Shown here: piece by piece, positions 1 to 7,929 of the stretch
Layout: every line of letters begins with the position of its first letter
How positions within the stretch are numbered: position 1 is the first letter of the stretch
From: Pseudomonadota bacterium
GTDB lineage: Bacteria; Pseudomonadota; Alphaproteobacteria; Rhizobiales; Rhizobiaceae
Length of the DNA stretch: 64,000 nucleotides
NCBI GenBank assembly: GCA_023435335.1
Contig: JAEYRU010000231.1
Location: 1-64,000 of the forward strand
Direction: 5' to 3'
Notes under the pieces: model-generated
Told to the model about the DNA's origin: nothing
Databases searched by the model: none
The model's input: the letters and a program-made list of their open reading frames with translations, nothing else
Position numbers and translations under genes: made by a program

Positions 1-9
1 AACCTTCCC

Positions 10-489
10 ATGTCCCTCGCAGCCCCCAACCTGCATCTGCGCGCCGGCGCAGGGGCGTTGCTGGTGCTGCTCATGACCTCGATCCACCACGTCTATGGCG
101 CGGTGATCTACGACACGCCTTTCCGGCTGCACATCGTGTTCATCGCGGTGCCGGTGGCGACGGTCATCGCCGCGGCGCTCTATGTCGGCGCGACACGCAA
201 CGACCGGACCGGGCGCATCGCGACCTGGGTGGGGATCGTCATCATCTTCGCGTTCGCGGTGGCGGCGATCGGGGTCTTCGAGGGCGGCTACAACCACGTG
301 CTGAAGAACCTCGGGTTCCTGGGCGGCGGCGAGGAGGCCGTGCAGGCGCTGATGCCGTCATGGCTCTACGACCCGTCGGCGGTCGAGATACCCAACGACT
401 TCTTCTTCGAGGCGACGGGAGTGGCGCAGTTTCCGCTGGCGATATGGACAGCCGTTCAGACCTGGCGGCTGGCGCGCCAGACGAAGTGA
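10..489 (+). CDS. Hypothetical multi-pass membrane protein
   Basis: This 159-residue protein is strongly hydrophobic, with about four probable membrane segments: residues 13-31, 41-61, 70-90 and a weaker one near 140-153. A glycine-rich loop around residues 92-107 and an acidic stretch near the C-terminus lie between them. I do not recognise a family. The gene begins nine bases from the window edge with no visible ribosome binding site, and the frame stays open to the edge, so the true start could lie upstream. It converges on the universal stress protein gene, with a strong hairpin between the two stops. Confidence 0.7.
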   Translation: MSLAAPNLHLRAGAGALLVLLMTSIHHVYGAVIYDTPFRLHIVFIAVPVATVIAAALYVGATRNDRTGRIATWVGIVIIFAFAVAAIGVFEGGYNHVLKNLGFLGGGEEAVQALMPSWLYDPSAVEIPNDFFFEATGVAQFPLAIWTAVQTWRLARQTK

Positions 490-497
490 GAGAACGC

Positions 498-520
498 GGC
501 GCCGGCCTCCGGCCGGCGCC
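498..520. terminator. Hairpin between convergent genes
   Basis: A perfect 10-bp inverted repeat (GGCGCCGGCC / GGCCGGCGCC, 3-base loop) lies between the stops of two convergent genes. It is palindromic and so could serve both strands, but there is no T-tract on either side. A termination role is inferred from position. Confidence 0.5.
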
Positions 521-533
521 GTCATTCCGGTGC

Positions 534-1373
534 TCAGCGCGACATCAGGGTAGCCGCGGGCATGGAGCGCAACAGCGTGCGCGTGGCGCCACCGAAGAAG
601 AACTGCTTGAGCCAGGGCTGGCTGAACGCGCCCATGACGAGCAGGTCGGCGCCGGTCTCGGCGATGCGGTTCTCGATGATCTCACCGGCGGCGAGTCCGG
701 CCGAGACCTCCGTGGTAAGCGTGACCCTGGCGCCGTGGCGCGACAGCGCCTCCGCGATGTCGGCGCCGGACACGGCGGCATCCTCGGTGGCGCTGGAGCG
801 CGGATCGACGCACAACACCTCGGTCGTTTCTGCCGCGACGATGAAGGGGAGGGCGTCGAAGGCGGCACGGGCGGCTTCCTGCGTCCCGTTCCAGGCAACC
901 AGCACCTTGCGGAAGCGCGGATCAACCTTGCCCGCATAGGGGACGAACATCACCGGGCGGCCGCTCTCGAACAGCAGCGCCTCGCTGTTGGGGGACGAGG
1001 AATAAGGCGCGTCCGGATCGGCCTGCTGGACGATGATCATGTCGGCGGCACGCGCGGCCCGCACAGCGAGCAGCGCGGTGTTACCCGAATAACCCTCGGT
1101 CGCGTGCCACTCGGCCGAGCCGCCGTCGCGGCGGACGCGCTCTTCGAACGCCTTCTGCAACGTGGCCGAGCGTTCCCGCGCGGCTTCCGCGCCGGCCTGG
1201 ACGAGTTCCACGTCCGGGAAACCCATCGGAGTAGCCTGCGGCAGCGGGAGCGCTTCGCCATGGAAGCCGATGAGATGCGCGCCGAAGCGCGCGCACAGCG
1301 GCAGAGCGGTCTCAAGCACGCGGGCCATATCTTCCTCGGCGTTGAGCACTGCGAGTATCGTCTTGGGTTCCAT
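534..1373 (-). CDS. Tandem universal stress protein (UspA family)
   Basis: The 279-residue product is about twice the length of a single Usp domain and reads as two Usp-like halves, roughly 1-140 and 145-279. The C-terminal half keeps the typical ending: a VMGAFS strand, a glycine-containing nucleotide-loop region (FFGGATRTLL) and a terminal ATLMSR. UspA-family proteins are cytoplasmic and often bind ATP; they accumulate under stress. The start at 1373 is preferred over an upstream one because GGAGA lies about 8 bases before it and the protein then opens with the usual hydrophobic first strand (KTILAVLN). The gene stands alone, between a convergent neighbour and the CinA-like gene upstream. 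Confidence 0.85.
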   Translation of the reverse strand: MEPKTILAVLNAEEDMARVLETALPLCARFGAHLIGFHGEALPLPQATPMGFPDVELVQAGAEAARERSATLQKAFEERVRRDGGSAEWHATEGYSGNTALLAVRAARAADMIIVQQADPDAPYSSSPNSEALLFESGRPVMFVPYAGKVDPRFRKVLVAWNGTQEAARAAFDALPFIVAAETTEVLCVDPRSSATEDAAVSGADIAEALSRHGARVTLTTEVSAGLAAGEIIENRIAETGADLLVMGAFSQPWLKQFFFGGATRTLLRSMPAATLMSR

Positions 1374-1527
1374 ATTCTCGTCTCCTGGAGCGGTCCGCTC
1401 GGTCAATGCAAGCAATGCTGCCGCCGCCGGGCGGCTGCCGCCTTGACGCGGATCAACCGGCGTGGCCGGAAAGGTCGCACGGATTTCGCCATCGCTTCAA
1501 GGGCGGGAAGGTGTCCTCGGTGCTGCC

Positions 1528-2271
1528 TCAGGCGCTTGTCCGGGCGACATCCAACAGCATCGCTTCGACCGCCTGCCTGGCGGCCGCGAGCTTGCCGGCA
1601 TCGCGCGAACGGATGACGAGTTCGGTCCAGAATGATCCGTCCTGGAATTTCGGGTAGGAGCCGATAATCGTGTCAGGGTGGCTGTTCTGGATTTCACCCA
1701 GCGGGCCGCCGATGGTGCCCTCGCCGTAAGGGCAGTGCACCGTCTCCGACAGCAGCCTCACGCCCGTCTTGAGCGTCGGGACCACATTATCGAGCATGGC
1801 CTGAAAGATGGCCGGGACACCCGCCATCACATGGACGTTGTCTATGCGGAAGCCGGGGGCGAGCGAGACCGGATTGTCGATGTGTTCGGCGCCGGCCGGC
1901 ATGCGGGCCATGCGCTTGCGCGCATCGGTGAACTCGATACCGCGCGCGGCATAGTGGGCTTCCAGCAGAGCATAGGCGCGTGCGTCGTAGTCGCAGGGCA
2001 CGCCGAAGGCGCGGGCGACCGAATCGGCCGTGATGTCGTCATGCGTGGGGCCGATGCCCCCGGTTGTAAACAGGTAGGTATGGGCCGCGCGAAGCGCATT
2101 GATGGCGTCGGCTATGGCTTCCTCGTCATCGGCCACGATGCGCACCTCCCTGAGGTCGATGCCGATCGCGGTCATCACGTCGGCGAGATGACCGATATTG
2201 CGATCCTTGGTGCGACCCGACAGGATCTCGTCGCCGATGACGAGCATTGCCGCTGTGATCACGTCCGCCAT
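1528..2271 (-). CDS. CinA-like molybdopterin-binding domain protein
   Basis: The 247-residue protein matches the N-terminal MoCF-biosynthesis/CinA domain. It opens with a strand and the GDEILSGRTKD motif, followed by the TTGGIGPTHDD loop near residues 90-100. These are the signature glycine/aspartate loops of the competence/damage-inducible protein A family. The C-terminal pyridine-nucleotide amidase domain of full-length CinA is absent, as in many alphaproteobacterial versions. The biochemical role of the stand-alone domain is not settled; nucleotide or cofactor hydrolysis is possible. GGAGA six bases upstream supports the start. Confidence 0.85.
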   Translation of the reverse strand: MADVITAAMLVIGDEILSGRTKDRNIGHLADVMTAIGIDLREVRIVADDEEAIADAINALRAAHTYLFTTGGIGPTHDDITADSVARAFGVPCDYDARAYALLEAHYAARGIEFTDARKRMARMPAGAEHIDNPVSLAPGFRIDNVHVMAGVPAIFQAMLDNVVPTLKTGVRLLSETVHCPYGEGTIGGPLGEIQNSHPDTIIGSYPKFQDGSFWTELVIRSRDAGKLAAARQAVEAMLLDVARTSA

Positions 2272-2472
2272 GGCATCTCTCCGCAGAACCGACCGCCGGA
2301 GATAGCCCCGGCGGCGCCGATGGGCAATGGCGAGACCGCGCGGCCAGGCCGCAATCGTGATGGAAGCCTGCGCGGCGCGTCATTTTTTCGCCATCCGCCG
2401 CTTGGAATCTGGGCTCCGGTCGGGTTATCTCGGCAGGGGCGTTGATTTGGGACCGGGTCGGAGGCCGGGGGA

Positions 2473-2937
2473 TTGCAGGTAAGACTCGCACCACTTTTCG
2501 CAGTGTGGCCGCCGCTGGCCCTGCTGAGTTCGTCGCTCGCCGTCTCGAGCATTCCGTTCTTTCCGCTTCCGCTGCGCCTGGCGGGCGTGGCGGGCGTCTG
2601 CATCCTGGTGTTCGACATCAAGGCGCGGCTCAGCGATTTCCGGCGCGTCGCCGGCGTGCTGCGCTACGACGCGGCGCTGCTTCCCCGCCATATCGCGCGC
2701 TACAAGCGCTCCTGGTGCCAGCGCACCGTCCTGCACTGGGCAGCCTTTTCCGCGCTCGGCCAGAGCGGGCGCGCCTATGTGCGCAGCCAGTACGGGCGCA
2801 TGGGCTACCGCTGGTTCCACTTCTTTCCCGACAAGACGTTTACCCGCGAGAGCCCGTTTCTCAAGCCGAGCTTCTGGCGCAGCCTCATCGGCGGGACGCC
2901 GGAAATCCGCAGCGACGCCCGCGATCCCGCGGAATAG
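2473..2937 (+). CDS. Hypothetical protein, membrane-anchored N-terminus
   Basis: This 154-residue protein starts at TTG with a good GGAGG eight bases upstream, and no ATG near the N-terminus gives a better start. Residues 5-50 are hydrophobic and form one or two membrane segments. The rest is basic and rich in aromatics (YGRMGYRWFHFFPD), suggesting a cytoplasmic domain. I do not recognise a family. Its stop lies 21 bases before the alpha/beta hydrolase gene, so the two are probably co-transcribed. Confidence 0.7.
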   Translation: MQVRLAPLFAVWPPLALLSSSLAVSSIPFFPLPLRLAGVAGVCILVFDIKARLSDFRRVAGVLRYDAALLPRHIARYKRSWCQRTVLHWAAFSALGQSGRAYVRSQYGRMGYRWFHFFPDKTFTRESPFLKPSFWRSLIGGTPEIRSDARDPAE

Positions 2938-2958
2938 GCGAACGGCCAGAGGAGTGCG

Positions 2959-3930
2959 ATGACGGCCGGCGCCATTCTCCTGACGATCGCCGGCGCGATC
3001 ATTGCTGCGGTGCTGGCGGTCGCGCTCCATTTCGTGTTCGCGACGCGCCGCATCGCGCGGCAAGCCAGGCTCCTGGTTCCGCCGCCCGGAAAGTTCATCA
3101 ACATCGACGGTAACCGCATTCACTACGTGGATCGCGGGCAGGGGCCGCCGATCCTGTTCGTGCACGGGCTGGGCGGCACGCAGTTCCACTTCCTGCCTCT
3201 GTTCCCAGAACTGGAGAAGGATTTTCGCCTCATCGCGGTCGATCGTCCCGGCTCGGGCTATTCGACGCGGCGCGGGCTGACACCGGCAAGCCCGAAGGAG
3301 CAGGCTGAATTCATCGCCCGGTTCATCGACGTGATGGGTCTCGATCGGCCGCTGCTCGTCGGCCATTCGCTCGGCGGCGCGATCTCGCTCGCTACGGCGC
3401 TCGACTTTCCGCGGAAGATATCCGGCCTGGCGCTTATTTCGCCGCTGTCGCATCGGGAGGATGGCGTGGCGCCGGAATTCGCGCCGCTGCTTATCCCGTC
3501 GCCCTTCCGACGCCGGCTGATCGCCAACACGGTGGCGGTGCCGGCCTCGATCAGGCAGGCGCCGGCAACGCTGGCCTATGTGTTCGGCCCGCAGGAGCCG
3601 CCAGCCGACTACGCCATCGCTGGCGGCGCCATGTCGGTGCTGACGCCCGAGCATTTCTTCGCCACTTCCACCGATTTCGTGACCCTCGGCGCGGCAATGG
3701 CCGCGCAGCAGGAACGCTACGGCGAGATTGCACTGCCGGTGGGCGTCATCTACGGAACCGCCGATCGCGTGCTGAACTGGGAAAGACACGGCAGGAGCCT
3801 TGTGGGGAAGATACGCGACCTCGACTTCGAGCCCCTGGAAGGGATCGGGCACATGCCGCAATATGCGGCGAGGGATCGGGTGGAGGCCTTCGTCCGCCGC
3901 ATCGCCGCACGGGCATTCGCCGGCCGCTGA
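2959..3930 (+). CDS. Alpha/beta-fold hydrolase, membrane-anchored
   Basis: The 323-residue protein has an N-terminal hydrophobic helix (residues 4-28) followed by a basic stretch, then a classical alpha/beta hydrolase fold. Visible elements are the oxyanion-hole HGLGG near residue 69, the nucleophile elbow GHSLGG with Ser137, an acid in YGTAD (Asp269) and the catalytic His in GIGHMPQ (His298). The substrate is unknown; esters or lipids are typical for this family. It follows a hypothetical membrane-associated gene by 21 bases. The N-terminal anchor suggests action at the inner membrane or in the periplasm. Confidence 0.87.
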   Translation: MTAGAILLTIAGAIIAAVLAVALHFVFATRRIARQARLLVPPPGKFINIDGNRIHYVDRGQGPPILFVHGLGGTQFHFLPLFPELEKDFRLIAVDRPGSGYSTRRGLTPASPKEQAEFIARFIDVMGLDRPLLVGHSLGGAISLATALDFPRKISGLALISPLSHREDGVAPEFAPLLIPSPFRRRLIANTVAVPASIRQAPATLAYVFGPQEPPADYAIAGGAMSVLTPEHFFATSTDFVTLGAAMAAQQERYGEIALPVGVIYGTADRVLNWERHGRSLVGKIRDLDFEPLEGIGHMPQYAARDRVEAFVRRIAARAFAGR

Positions 3931-3993
3931 GGCGTTTGCAGCACATTCTCCCGCGTGCCAGAATGGCCGCTGACGCAACAGCCGGACGGACGC

Positions 3994-4551
3994 ATGGGCG
4001 AAGCAAAACGCAGGCGCGAAACGGGCGAGCGCATCTCATGGTGCCGCTCCTGCACGCTGTGCTGCACGATCCCCGAAATTCTCGGCCTCGACAAGCCGAT
4101 GTACAAGCCCTGCATTCACCTCGCCGGGCAGGGATGCGGCATCTTCGGCCGCCGGGAGCGGCCGCAGGTCTGCGCCGCGTTCCGCTGCGCGTATCTTGCG
4201 GCACGCGAGGACAGTGCGGGCGACCGGCATACGATCCCGCATCCGCTGGAGGCCGGGGCCTATTTCGTGCGCGATCCGGTGCAGAAACAGTTCGTGGTCT
4301 TTGTCGACCCCGCCCAGCCTGAGGTATGGAAGAAGAGCGGGCTAGTCGACTACCTGAGGGTGCGGCTGGCGCGCGGATTTGCCGTCGAGATCATCGACCG
4401 CGGACGGCGCATGATGATCCAGTCCGCTGCGCTGTTCGAGGAAGTGCTGAAGCTTGACTACGTCGTCTACGCCGATCGCGAGGGCCGGCCGCTGGACTTC
4501 GAAAGCTACGCGGAGTTCGGGGCAGCGCCGCACCCGGTGACCGCAGCTTGA
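3994..4551 (+). CDS. YkgJ-like cysteine cluster protein
   Basis: The N-terminal third carries clustered cysteines, beginning WCRSCTLCC and continuing with isolated Cys residues over the next 50 positions (CIHL, GCGIF, RPQVC, FRCAY). This resembles the zinc/iron-chelating YkgJ-type CxxCxxCC families; metal binding is family knowledge, not shown here. The start at 3994 (MGEAKRRRE) gives 185 residues; an upstream GTG at 3955 in the same frame would add 13. The stop lies 34 bases before tRNA-Leu, and the putative tRNA promoter overlaps this gene's end. Confidence 0.75.
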   Translation: MGEAKRRRETGERISWCRSCTLCCTIPEILGLDKPMYKPCIHLAGQGCGIFGRRERPQVCAAFRCAYLAAREDSAGDRHTIPHPLEAGAYFVRDPVQKQFVVFVDPAQPEVWKKSGLVDYLRVRLARGFAVEIIDRGRRMMIQSAALFEEVLKLDYVVYADREGRPLDFESYAEFGAAPHPVTAA

Positions 4552-4576
4552 TGGCGGCGGCGTCTTCAACTAACGC
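4548..4576 (+). promoter_or_regulatory. Putative promoter of tRNA-Leu
   Basis: TTGATG and TAACGC are separated by 17 bases and end 9 bases before the mature tRNA 5' end. The match to a sigma-70 type promoter is moderate, and the -35 overlaps the stop codon of the upstream gene. Confidence 0.35.
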
Positions 4577-4585
4577 TGCTGCCGT

Positions 4586-4671
4586 GCGGGCGTGGCGGAA
4601 CTGGTAGACGCAAGGGACTTAAAATCCCTCGGGCCTTGCCCGTGCGGGTTCGATCCCCGCCGCCCGCACCA
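4586..4671 (+). tRNA. tRNA-Leu (anticodon TAA)
   Basis: The acceptor arms GCGGGCG (4586-4592) and CGCCCGC (4661-4667) pair perfectly. The discriminator is A and CCA is encoded. The anticodon stem GGGA/TCCC encloses CTTAAAA, giving anticodon TAA. A long variable arm (class II) and the T-loop GGTTCGATCC are present, as expected for leucine. Confidence 0.97.
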
Positions 4672-4675
4672 CTCC

Positions 4676-5620
4676 CTACCGGGGGCCGCGCACCAGGTCG
4701 CGCGGCGAGATCCCGTACTTGCGGCGGAACATGGTGCTGAAATGGGCGGAGCTGTTGAAGCCGTGGTCATAGGCGATCACGGTGACAGAACGGCCGTCTC
4801 CGCGCGCGAGCCCGTCATAGGCGAGCTGCAGGCGCCTGTTCCAGATCCATTCCGAGGGGGACATCTCGCAGCCCTCGAACAGGGTGTGCAGGTAGCGAAG
4901 CGACATGCCGTTGGCGCTCGCCACCTTTTCCAAGGACAGTTCCGGATCGGTCAGGTGCGCCTCGATCCACTGCTGTACCGACCTTAGGCGGGCCTTCTTC
5001 ACAGCGCCCTCGGCGGCCGGCATGTCGCCCTCCGAGGTCAGCATCGTGAAGGCCAGCATGTCCATGAGCTGGCTTCCCAGCCCGGAACGTATGCTCTCGT
5101 CGAGCTTCGACCCCTCCGCCGCCAGCGTGGCGCAGAACTCCGTCGCGATGCGGCCGAGCCCCTGCGAGGTATTGAGCAGGGCCGAGACCGGGATGCGCTC
5201 ACGCGGAAAGCGCTGCGCGAACTCGTCGCGCGGGAGCTCCAGGTAGAACGAGCGGACCTCGCCATGGCCGTGCAGCTCGTACTGCTCCGCCGCCGAGAAG
5301 ATCGCGCCGCGCGCCGCGTTGGACCGGTGGGTCTCACCCCGCTGCACGACGCTTACCTTTCCGGAATGGATGAGCTGAAGGTAGTAGCACTCCTTGTCGA
5401 GCTGCGAGATGTGCCGGTTGTTACGCTTGATGCGCTGCTCCGACAGCAGGATGTCGGTGAGGACCACTCCGCCGAACTTCGCCTCGCGAATGAAACCACG
5501 ATAGCGCTCGGGGTCCGTCGCCTTCACGTCCACGTGGACGTAGACGTCGCAGATGGCGTCGCGCCACGCCGCGTATCGCTCGGACTGCGGATAGTCGTCT
5601 GTCGAGAATACGAGGTCCAT
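4676..5620 (-). CDS. AraC-family transcriptional regulator
   Basis: The 314-residue protein has an N-terminal effector/oligomerisation region (about 1-200, AraC-binding-domain-like, opening with a YAAWRDAICDVYVHVDV stretch) and a C-terminal AraC/XylS double helix-turn-helix. Hallmarks of the latter are LSLEKVASANGMSLRYLHTLF and the second motif AYDHGFNSSAHFSTMFRRKYG leading to SPRDLV. GGAGG six bases upstream supports the start at 5620. It is divergent from the ABC transporter/acyl-CoA operon starting at 5869 and probably activates it in response to the transported compound or a product. It ends four bases from tRNA-Leu on the other strand. Confidence 0.9.
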   Translation of the reverse strand: MDLVFSTDDYPQSERYAAWRDAICDVYVHVDVKATDPERYRGFIREAKFGGVVLTDILLSEQRIKRNNRHISQLDKECYYLQLIHSGKVSVVQRGETHRSNAARGAIFSAAEQYELHGHGEVRSFYLELPRDEFAQRFPRERIPVSALLNTSQGLGRIATEFCATLAAEGSKLDESIRSGLGSQLMDMLAFTMLTSEGDMPAAEGAVKKARLRSVQQWIEAHLTDPELSLEKVASANGMSLRYLHTLFEGCEMSPSEWIWNRRLQLAYDGLARGDGRSVTVIAYDHGFNSSAHFSTMFRRKYGISPRDLVRGPR

Positions 5621-5868
5621 GGGCTCCTCCCACCCCTGGCCGTGCGTAGACCCCGTCCGGTTCAACCCGGATCTCGGCCTGCGCCGGCGGCTTTTGCCGC
5701 ACCGTCACACTAGTTCCCACCGCTGCGGGCGTCCAGCCGGCACCACGGCGAGTGCACTCTCACGCAAAAGATATGCATTCCCAATGAAGAGACGAATGGC
5801 CGGCGTCGCTATTCCTTGCCGCAATAAAGGCCGCACCGGGAGCGCGGCCGACCGGCGGGAGGGCCGAC
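5621..5868. promoter_or_regulatory. Divergent control region between regulator and ABC operon
   Basis: This 248-base gap separates the AraC-type regulator from the ABC operon and must hold both promoters. A GGCCGC/GCGGCC hairpin (5830-5850) lies just before the GGAGG of the first permease gene. I could not identify a convincing pair of direct repeats as an AraC-type operator. Confidence 0.4.
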
Positions 5869-6843
5869 ATGCAATTCTTCGGGAGGCTCAGCCAGGAGCA
5901 GATCGTCTTCGGCCTGGCGCTGCTGCTGTGCGTGGCTTTCGCGCTCGCCCTGCCGGGCTTCCTGACCACCAGCAACGTGCTGAACCTCGTGCGCAGCGTT
6001 TCCATACTGGGCATCCTTGGCGTTGCGATGGGCCTCGTGGTGATCGGCCGGGGCATCGACCTCTCGCTGGTCGCGCTGATGGCCATATCGGTGGCGTGGA
6101 CGCTGCACCTCGTGGCCACCGGCATGCCGCTGCCGCAGGCTCTGGCGATCGGGCTGGCCTTCAGCCTGTTCATCGGCGCCGTCAACGGATGGGTGGTCGC
6201 CTATGTCGAGATACCGGCCATCTTCGCCACGCTGGCGATGGGCACGCTGGTCTACGGGTTCGGGCGCTACTTCCTGTTCGACCTCGACGTCGTGTACCTG
6301 CCGCCGGGGGCCGGCGCGCTTTCCTGGCTCGGCCAGGGCACGCTGTACGGCGTGCCGGTGCCGATCTTCCTCTTCGCCGCGGTGTGCCTGGCCGGCTACC
6401 TTTTCCTGCGCTACGCCAAGTCGGGCCGCTACCTGCGCGCCGTCGGCGACAACCTCGCAGCGGCGCGCATCTCCGGCGTTCCAGTGCGGCCAGTCATCGT
6501 CCAGCAATACGTGATGGCCGCGCTGATCGGCTACATGGCCGGCATCGTCACCGCCGCCTCGGTGGCGAGCATGAACACGCGGGTGGCGATCTCGACCTAT
6601 GTCTACGACGTGATCCTGGTCGTCGTACTGGGCGGCATCGGCCTGTCCGGCGGAAAGGGCGGCATCCGCAACGTCATCGTCGGCACGCTCCTCATCGGGG
6701 TGCTGCTCAACGGCATGACGATCATGGACATCCAGTACACGGTCCAGAACGTCATCAAGGGCGTCATCCTACTCACCGCGATCGTGATCGACACGATCGT
6801 AAACCCCCGCGACGAGCAGACCGCTCAGCAAGGGGACATCTAG
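5869..6843 (+). CDS. ABC transporter permease, RbsC/BPD_transp_2 type
   Basis: The 324-residue protein is a polytopic permease of the ribose/galactose (CUT2) class. It has about eight to ten hydrophobic segments, the family-typical GIDLSLVALMAIS motif near residues 63-75 and the GGIGLSGGKGG loop near residues 255-265 that contacts the ATPase. GGAGG precedes the ATG. It is the first gene of the seven-gene operon, and a second, fused permease is encoded downstream, so the channel is probably a heterodimer. CUT2 relatives import monosaccharides, autoinducer-2, purines or other small polar molecules; the substrate here is unknown. Confidence 0.9.
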   Translation: MQFFGRLSQEQIVFGLALLLCVAFALALPGFLTTSNVLNLVRSVSILGILGVAMGLVVIGRGIDLSLVALMAISVAWTLHLVATGMPLPQALAIGLAFSLFIGAVNGWVVAYVEIPAIFATLAMGTLVYGFGRYFLFDLDVVYLPPGAGALSWLGQGTLYGVPVPIFLFAAVCLAGYLFLRYAKSGRYLRAVGDNLAAARISGVPVRPVIVQQYVMAALIGYMAGIVTAASVASMNTRVAISTYVYDVILVVVLGGIGLSGGKGGIRNVIVGTLLIGVLLNGMTIMDIQYTVQNVIKGVILLTAIVIDTIVNPRDEQTAQQGDI

Positions 6844-6868
6844 CGTCGTTCTCAAGGGAGGAGAAGAC

Positions 6869-7864
6869 ATGCGTAAGTTCACGACAGGCCTGCTAGCAGC
6901 GGCCATGGTTGCCGGCGCCGGGGCGGCGCTGGCCCAAGGCATCGACGACCCGACCCGCGCCCCGTACTACGACGCCTTCACGGGCAAGCGCGTCGCCTAC
7001 GTTCCTGTGGCGATGGGCTTCGACCTGACCGAGGGCTGGGCGGCGGGGCTGAAGGAGGCGCTCGAGCCGCTCGGCGTCACCTTCGAAATCCGCGACCCGA
7101 ACTGGAGCACCGACGCAGGGGCGCAGGCGATCACCTCGCTCATCTCGGAAAAGCCCGACGTGATCGTCGTGCACAACCCGGACGTCCAGTCCTACGCCCG
7201 GCTGCTCAAGAGGGCCGAGGACGCAGGGATCTACGTGGTCCAGGTCAACATGCGGTCGAGCTATTCGACCGACGTGTTCGTCGGCGCCGACTATGTCGGC
7301 ATGGGCGAGCAGATCGGCCAGCGCATGGTCGACAAGTGCTCGCCCGCCAATGGCGGCAGCGGGAAGGTGGCGATCACGCAGGGCGTGCTGACGGCCGCCG
7401 CCAGCATCTACCAGATGCAGGGCATCAACAACGTGCTGTCGCAGCATCCCGAGATCCAGCTCGTCTCCAACCAGGCAGCCGACTGGGATTCGACCAAGGC
7501 GAAGAACATCGCGGCGACCGTCATCCAGCAGCACCCCGACCTGTGCATGATCACCGGCTTCTGGGACGTGATGGACGTAGGCACCGCGGCGGCGATCAAG
7601 GAGTCGGGCAAGGACGTCTACCTGCTGACGCAGGGCGGCGGAAACCGCATGGTCTGCGACGGGCTGGCCAACGGCACCTACTCCGAATCGGTGGTCTATT
7701 TCGTACCCGGGCAGGCGCGCGACATGGCAACCATGATCAAGCACCTGCTGCAGCACGGCCAGGCGCCTGGCACCACGAAGACCACGCTGTTCACGCCGCT
7801 GAACTTCCTCACGAAGGACAACATGACGGCGGCATCGTGCTGGGATCTTCCGGCCAAGAGCTGA
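6869..7864 (+). CDS. Periplasmic sugar-type substrate-binding protein
   Basis: The 331-residue protein has a standard signal peptide (MRKFTTGLLAAAMVAGAG..., cleavage probably after ALAQ) and a periplasmic-binding-protein type 1 fold like RbsB. Features are alternating strands and helices, a KPDVIVVHNPD strand and TGFWDVMDVG in the C-lobe. It delivers ligand to the two permeases encoded on either side. It lies 25 bases after the first permease with a strong AGGGAGGAG ribosome site, and a hairpin follows its stop, suggesting a higher protein level than the downstream genes. Two Cys pairs (KCSP, DLCM, MVCDG, SCWD) could form periplasmic disulfides. Confidence 0.9.
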   Translation: MRKFTTGLLAAAMVAGAGAALAQGIDDPTRAPYYDAFTGKRVAYVPVAMGFDLTEGWAAGLKEALEPLGVTFEIRDPNWSTDAGAQAITSLISEKPDVIVVHNPDVQSYARLLKRAEDAGIYVVQVNMRSSYSTDVFVGADYVGMGEQIGQRMVDKCSPANGGSGKVAITQGVLTAAASIYQMQGINNVLSQHPEIQLVSNQAADWDSTKAKNIAATVIQQHPDLCMITGFWDVMDVGTAAAIKESGKDVYLLTQGGGNRMVCDGLANGTYSESVVYFVPGQARDMATMIKHLLQHGQAPGTTKTTLFTPLNFLTKDNMTAASCWDLPAKS

Positions 7865-7875
7865 CGCATCGCATG

Positions 7876-7898
7876 CGCGGGCGGCTTGACCGCCCGCG
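7876..7898 (+). terminator. Intercistronic hairpin after binding-protein gene
   Basis: A perfect 9-bp stem (CGCGGGCGG / CCGCCCGCG, loop CTTGA) sits 12 bases after the binding-protein stop and 31 bases before the next gene. It is followed by TCCCCATCTTTT. It is probably a partial terminator or an mRNA 3'-end stabiliser that raises binding-protein expression over the rest of the operon; this role is inferred. Confidence 0.55.
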
Positions 7899-7929
7899 TC
7901 CCCATCTTTTCTGACCCGAGCACAGAACA

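Noticed and set aside
4586..4671. tRNA-Leu as a possible integration site for the neighbouring catabolic operon
   Set aside because: No integrase, no direct repeat of the tRNA 3' end and no composition shift were seen.
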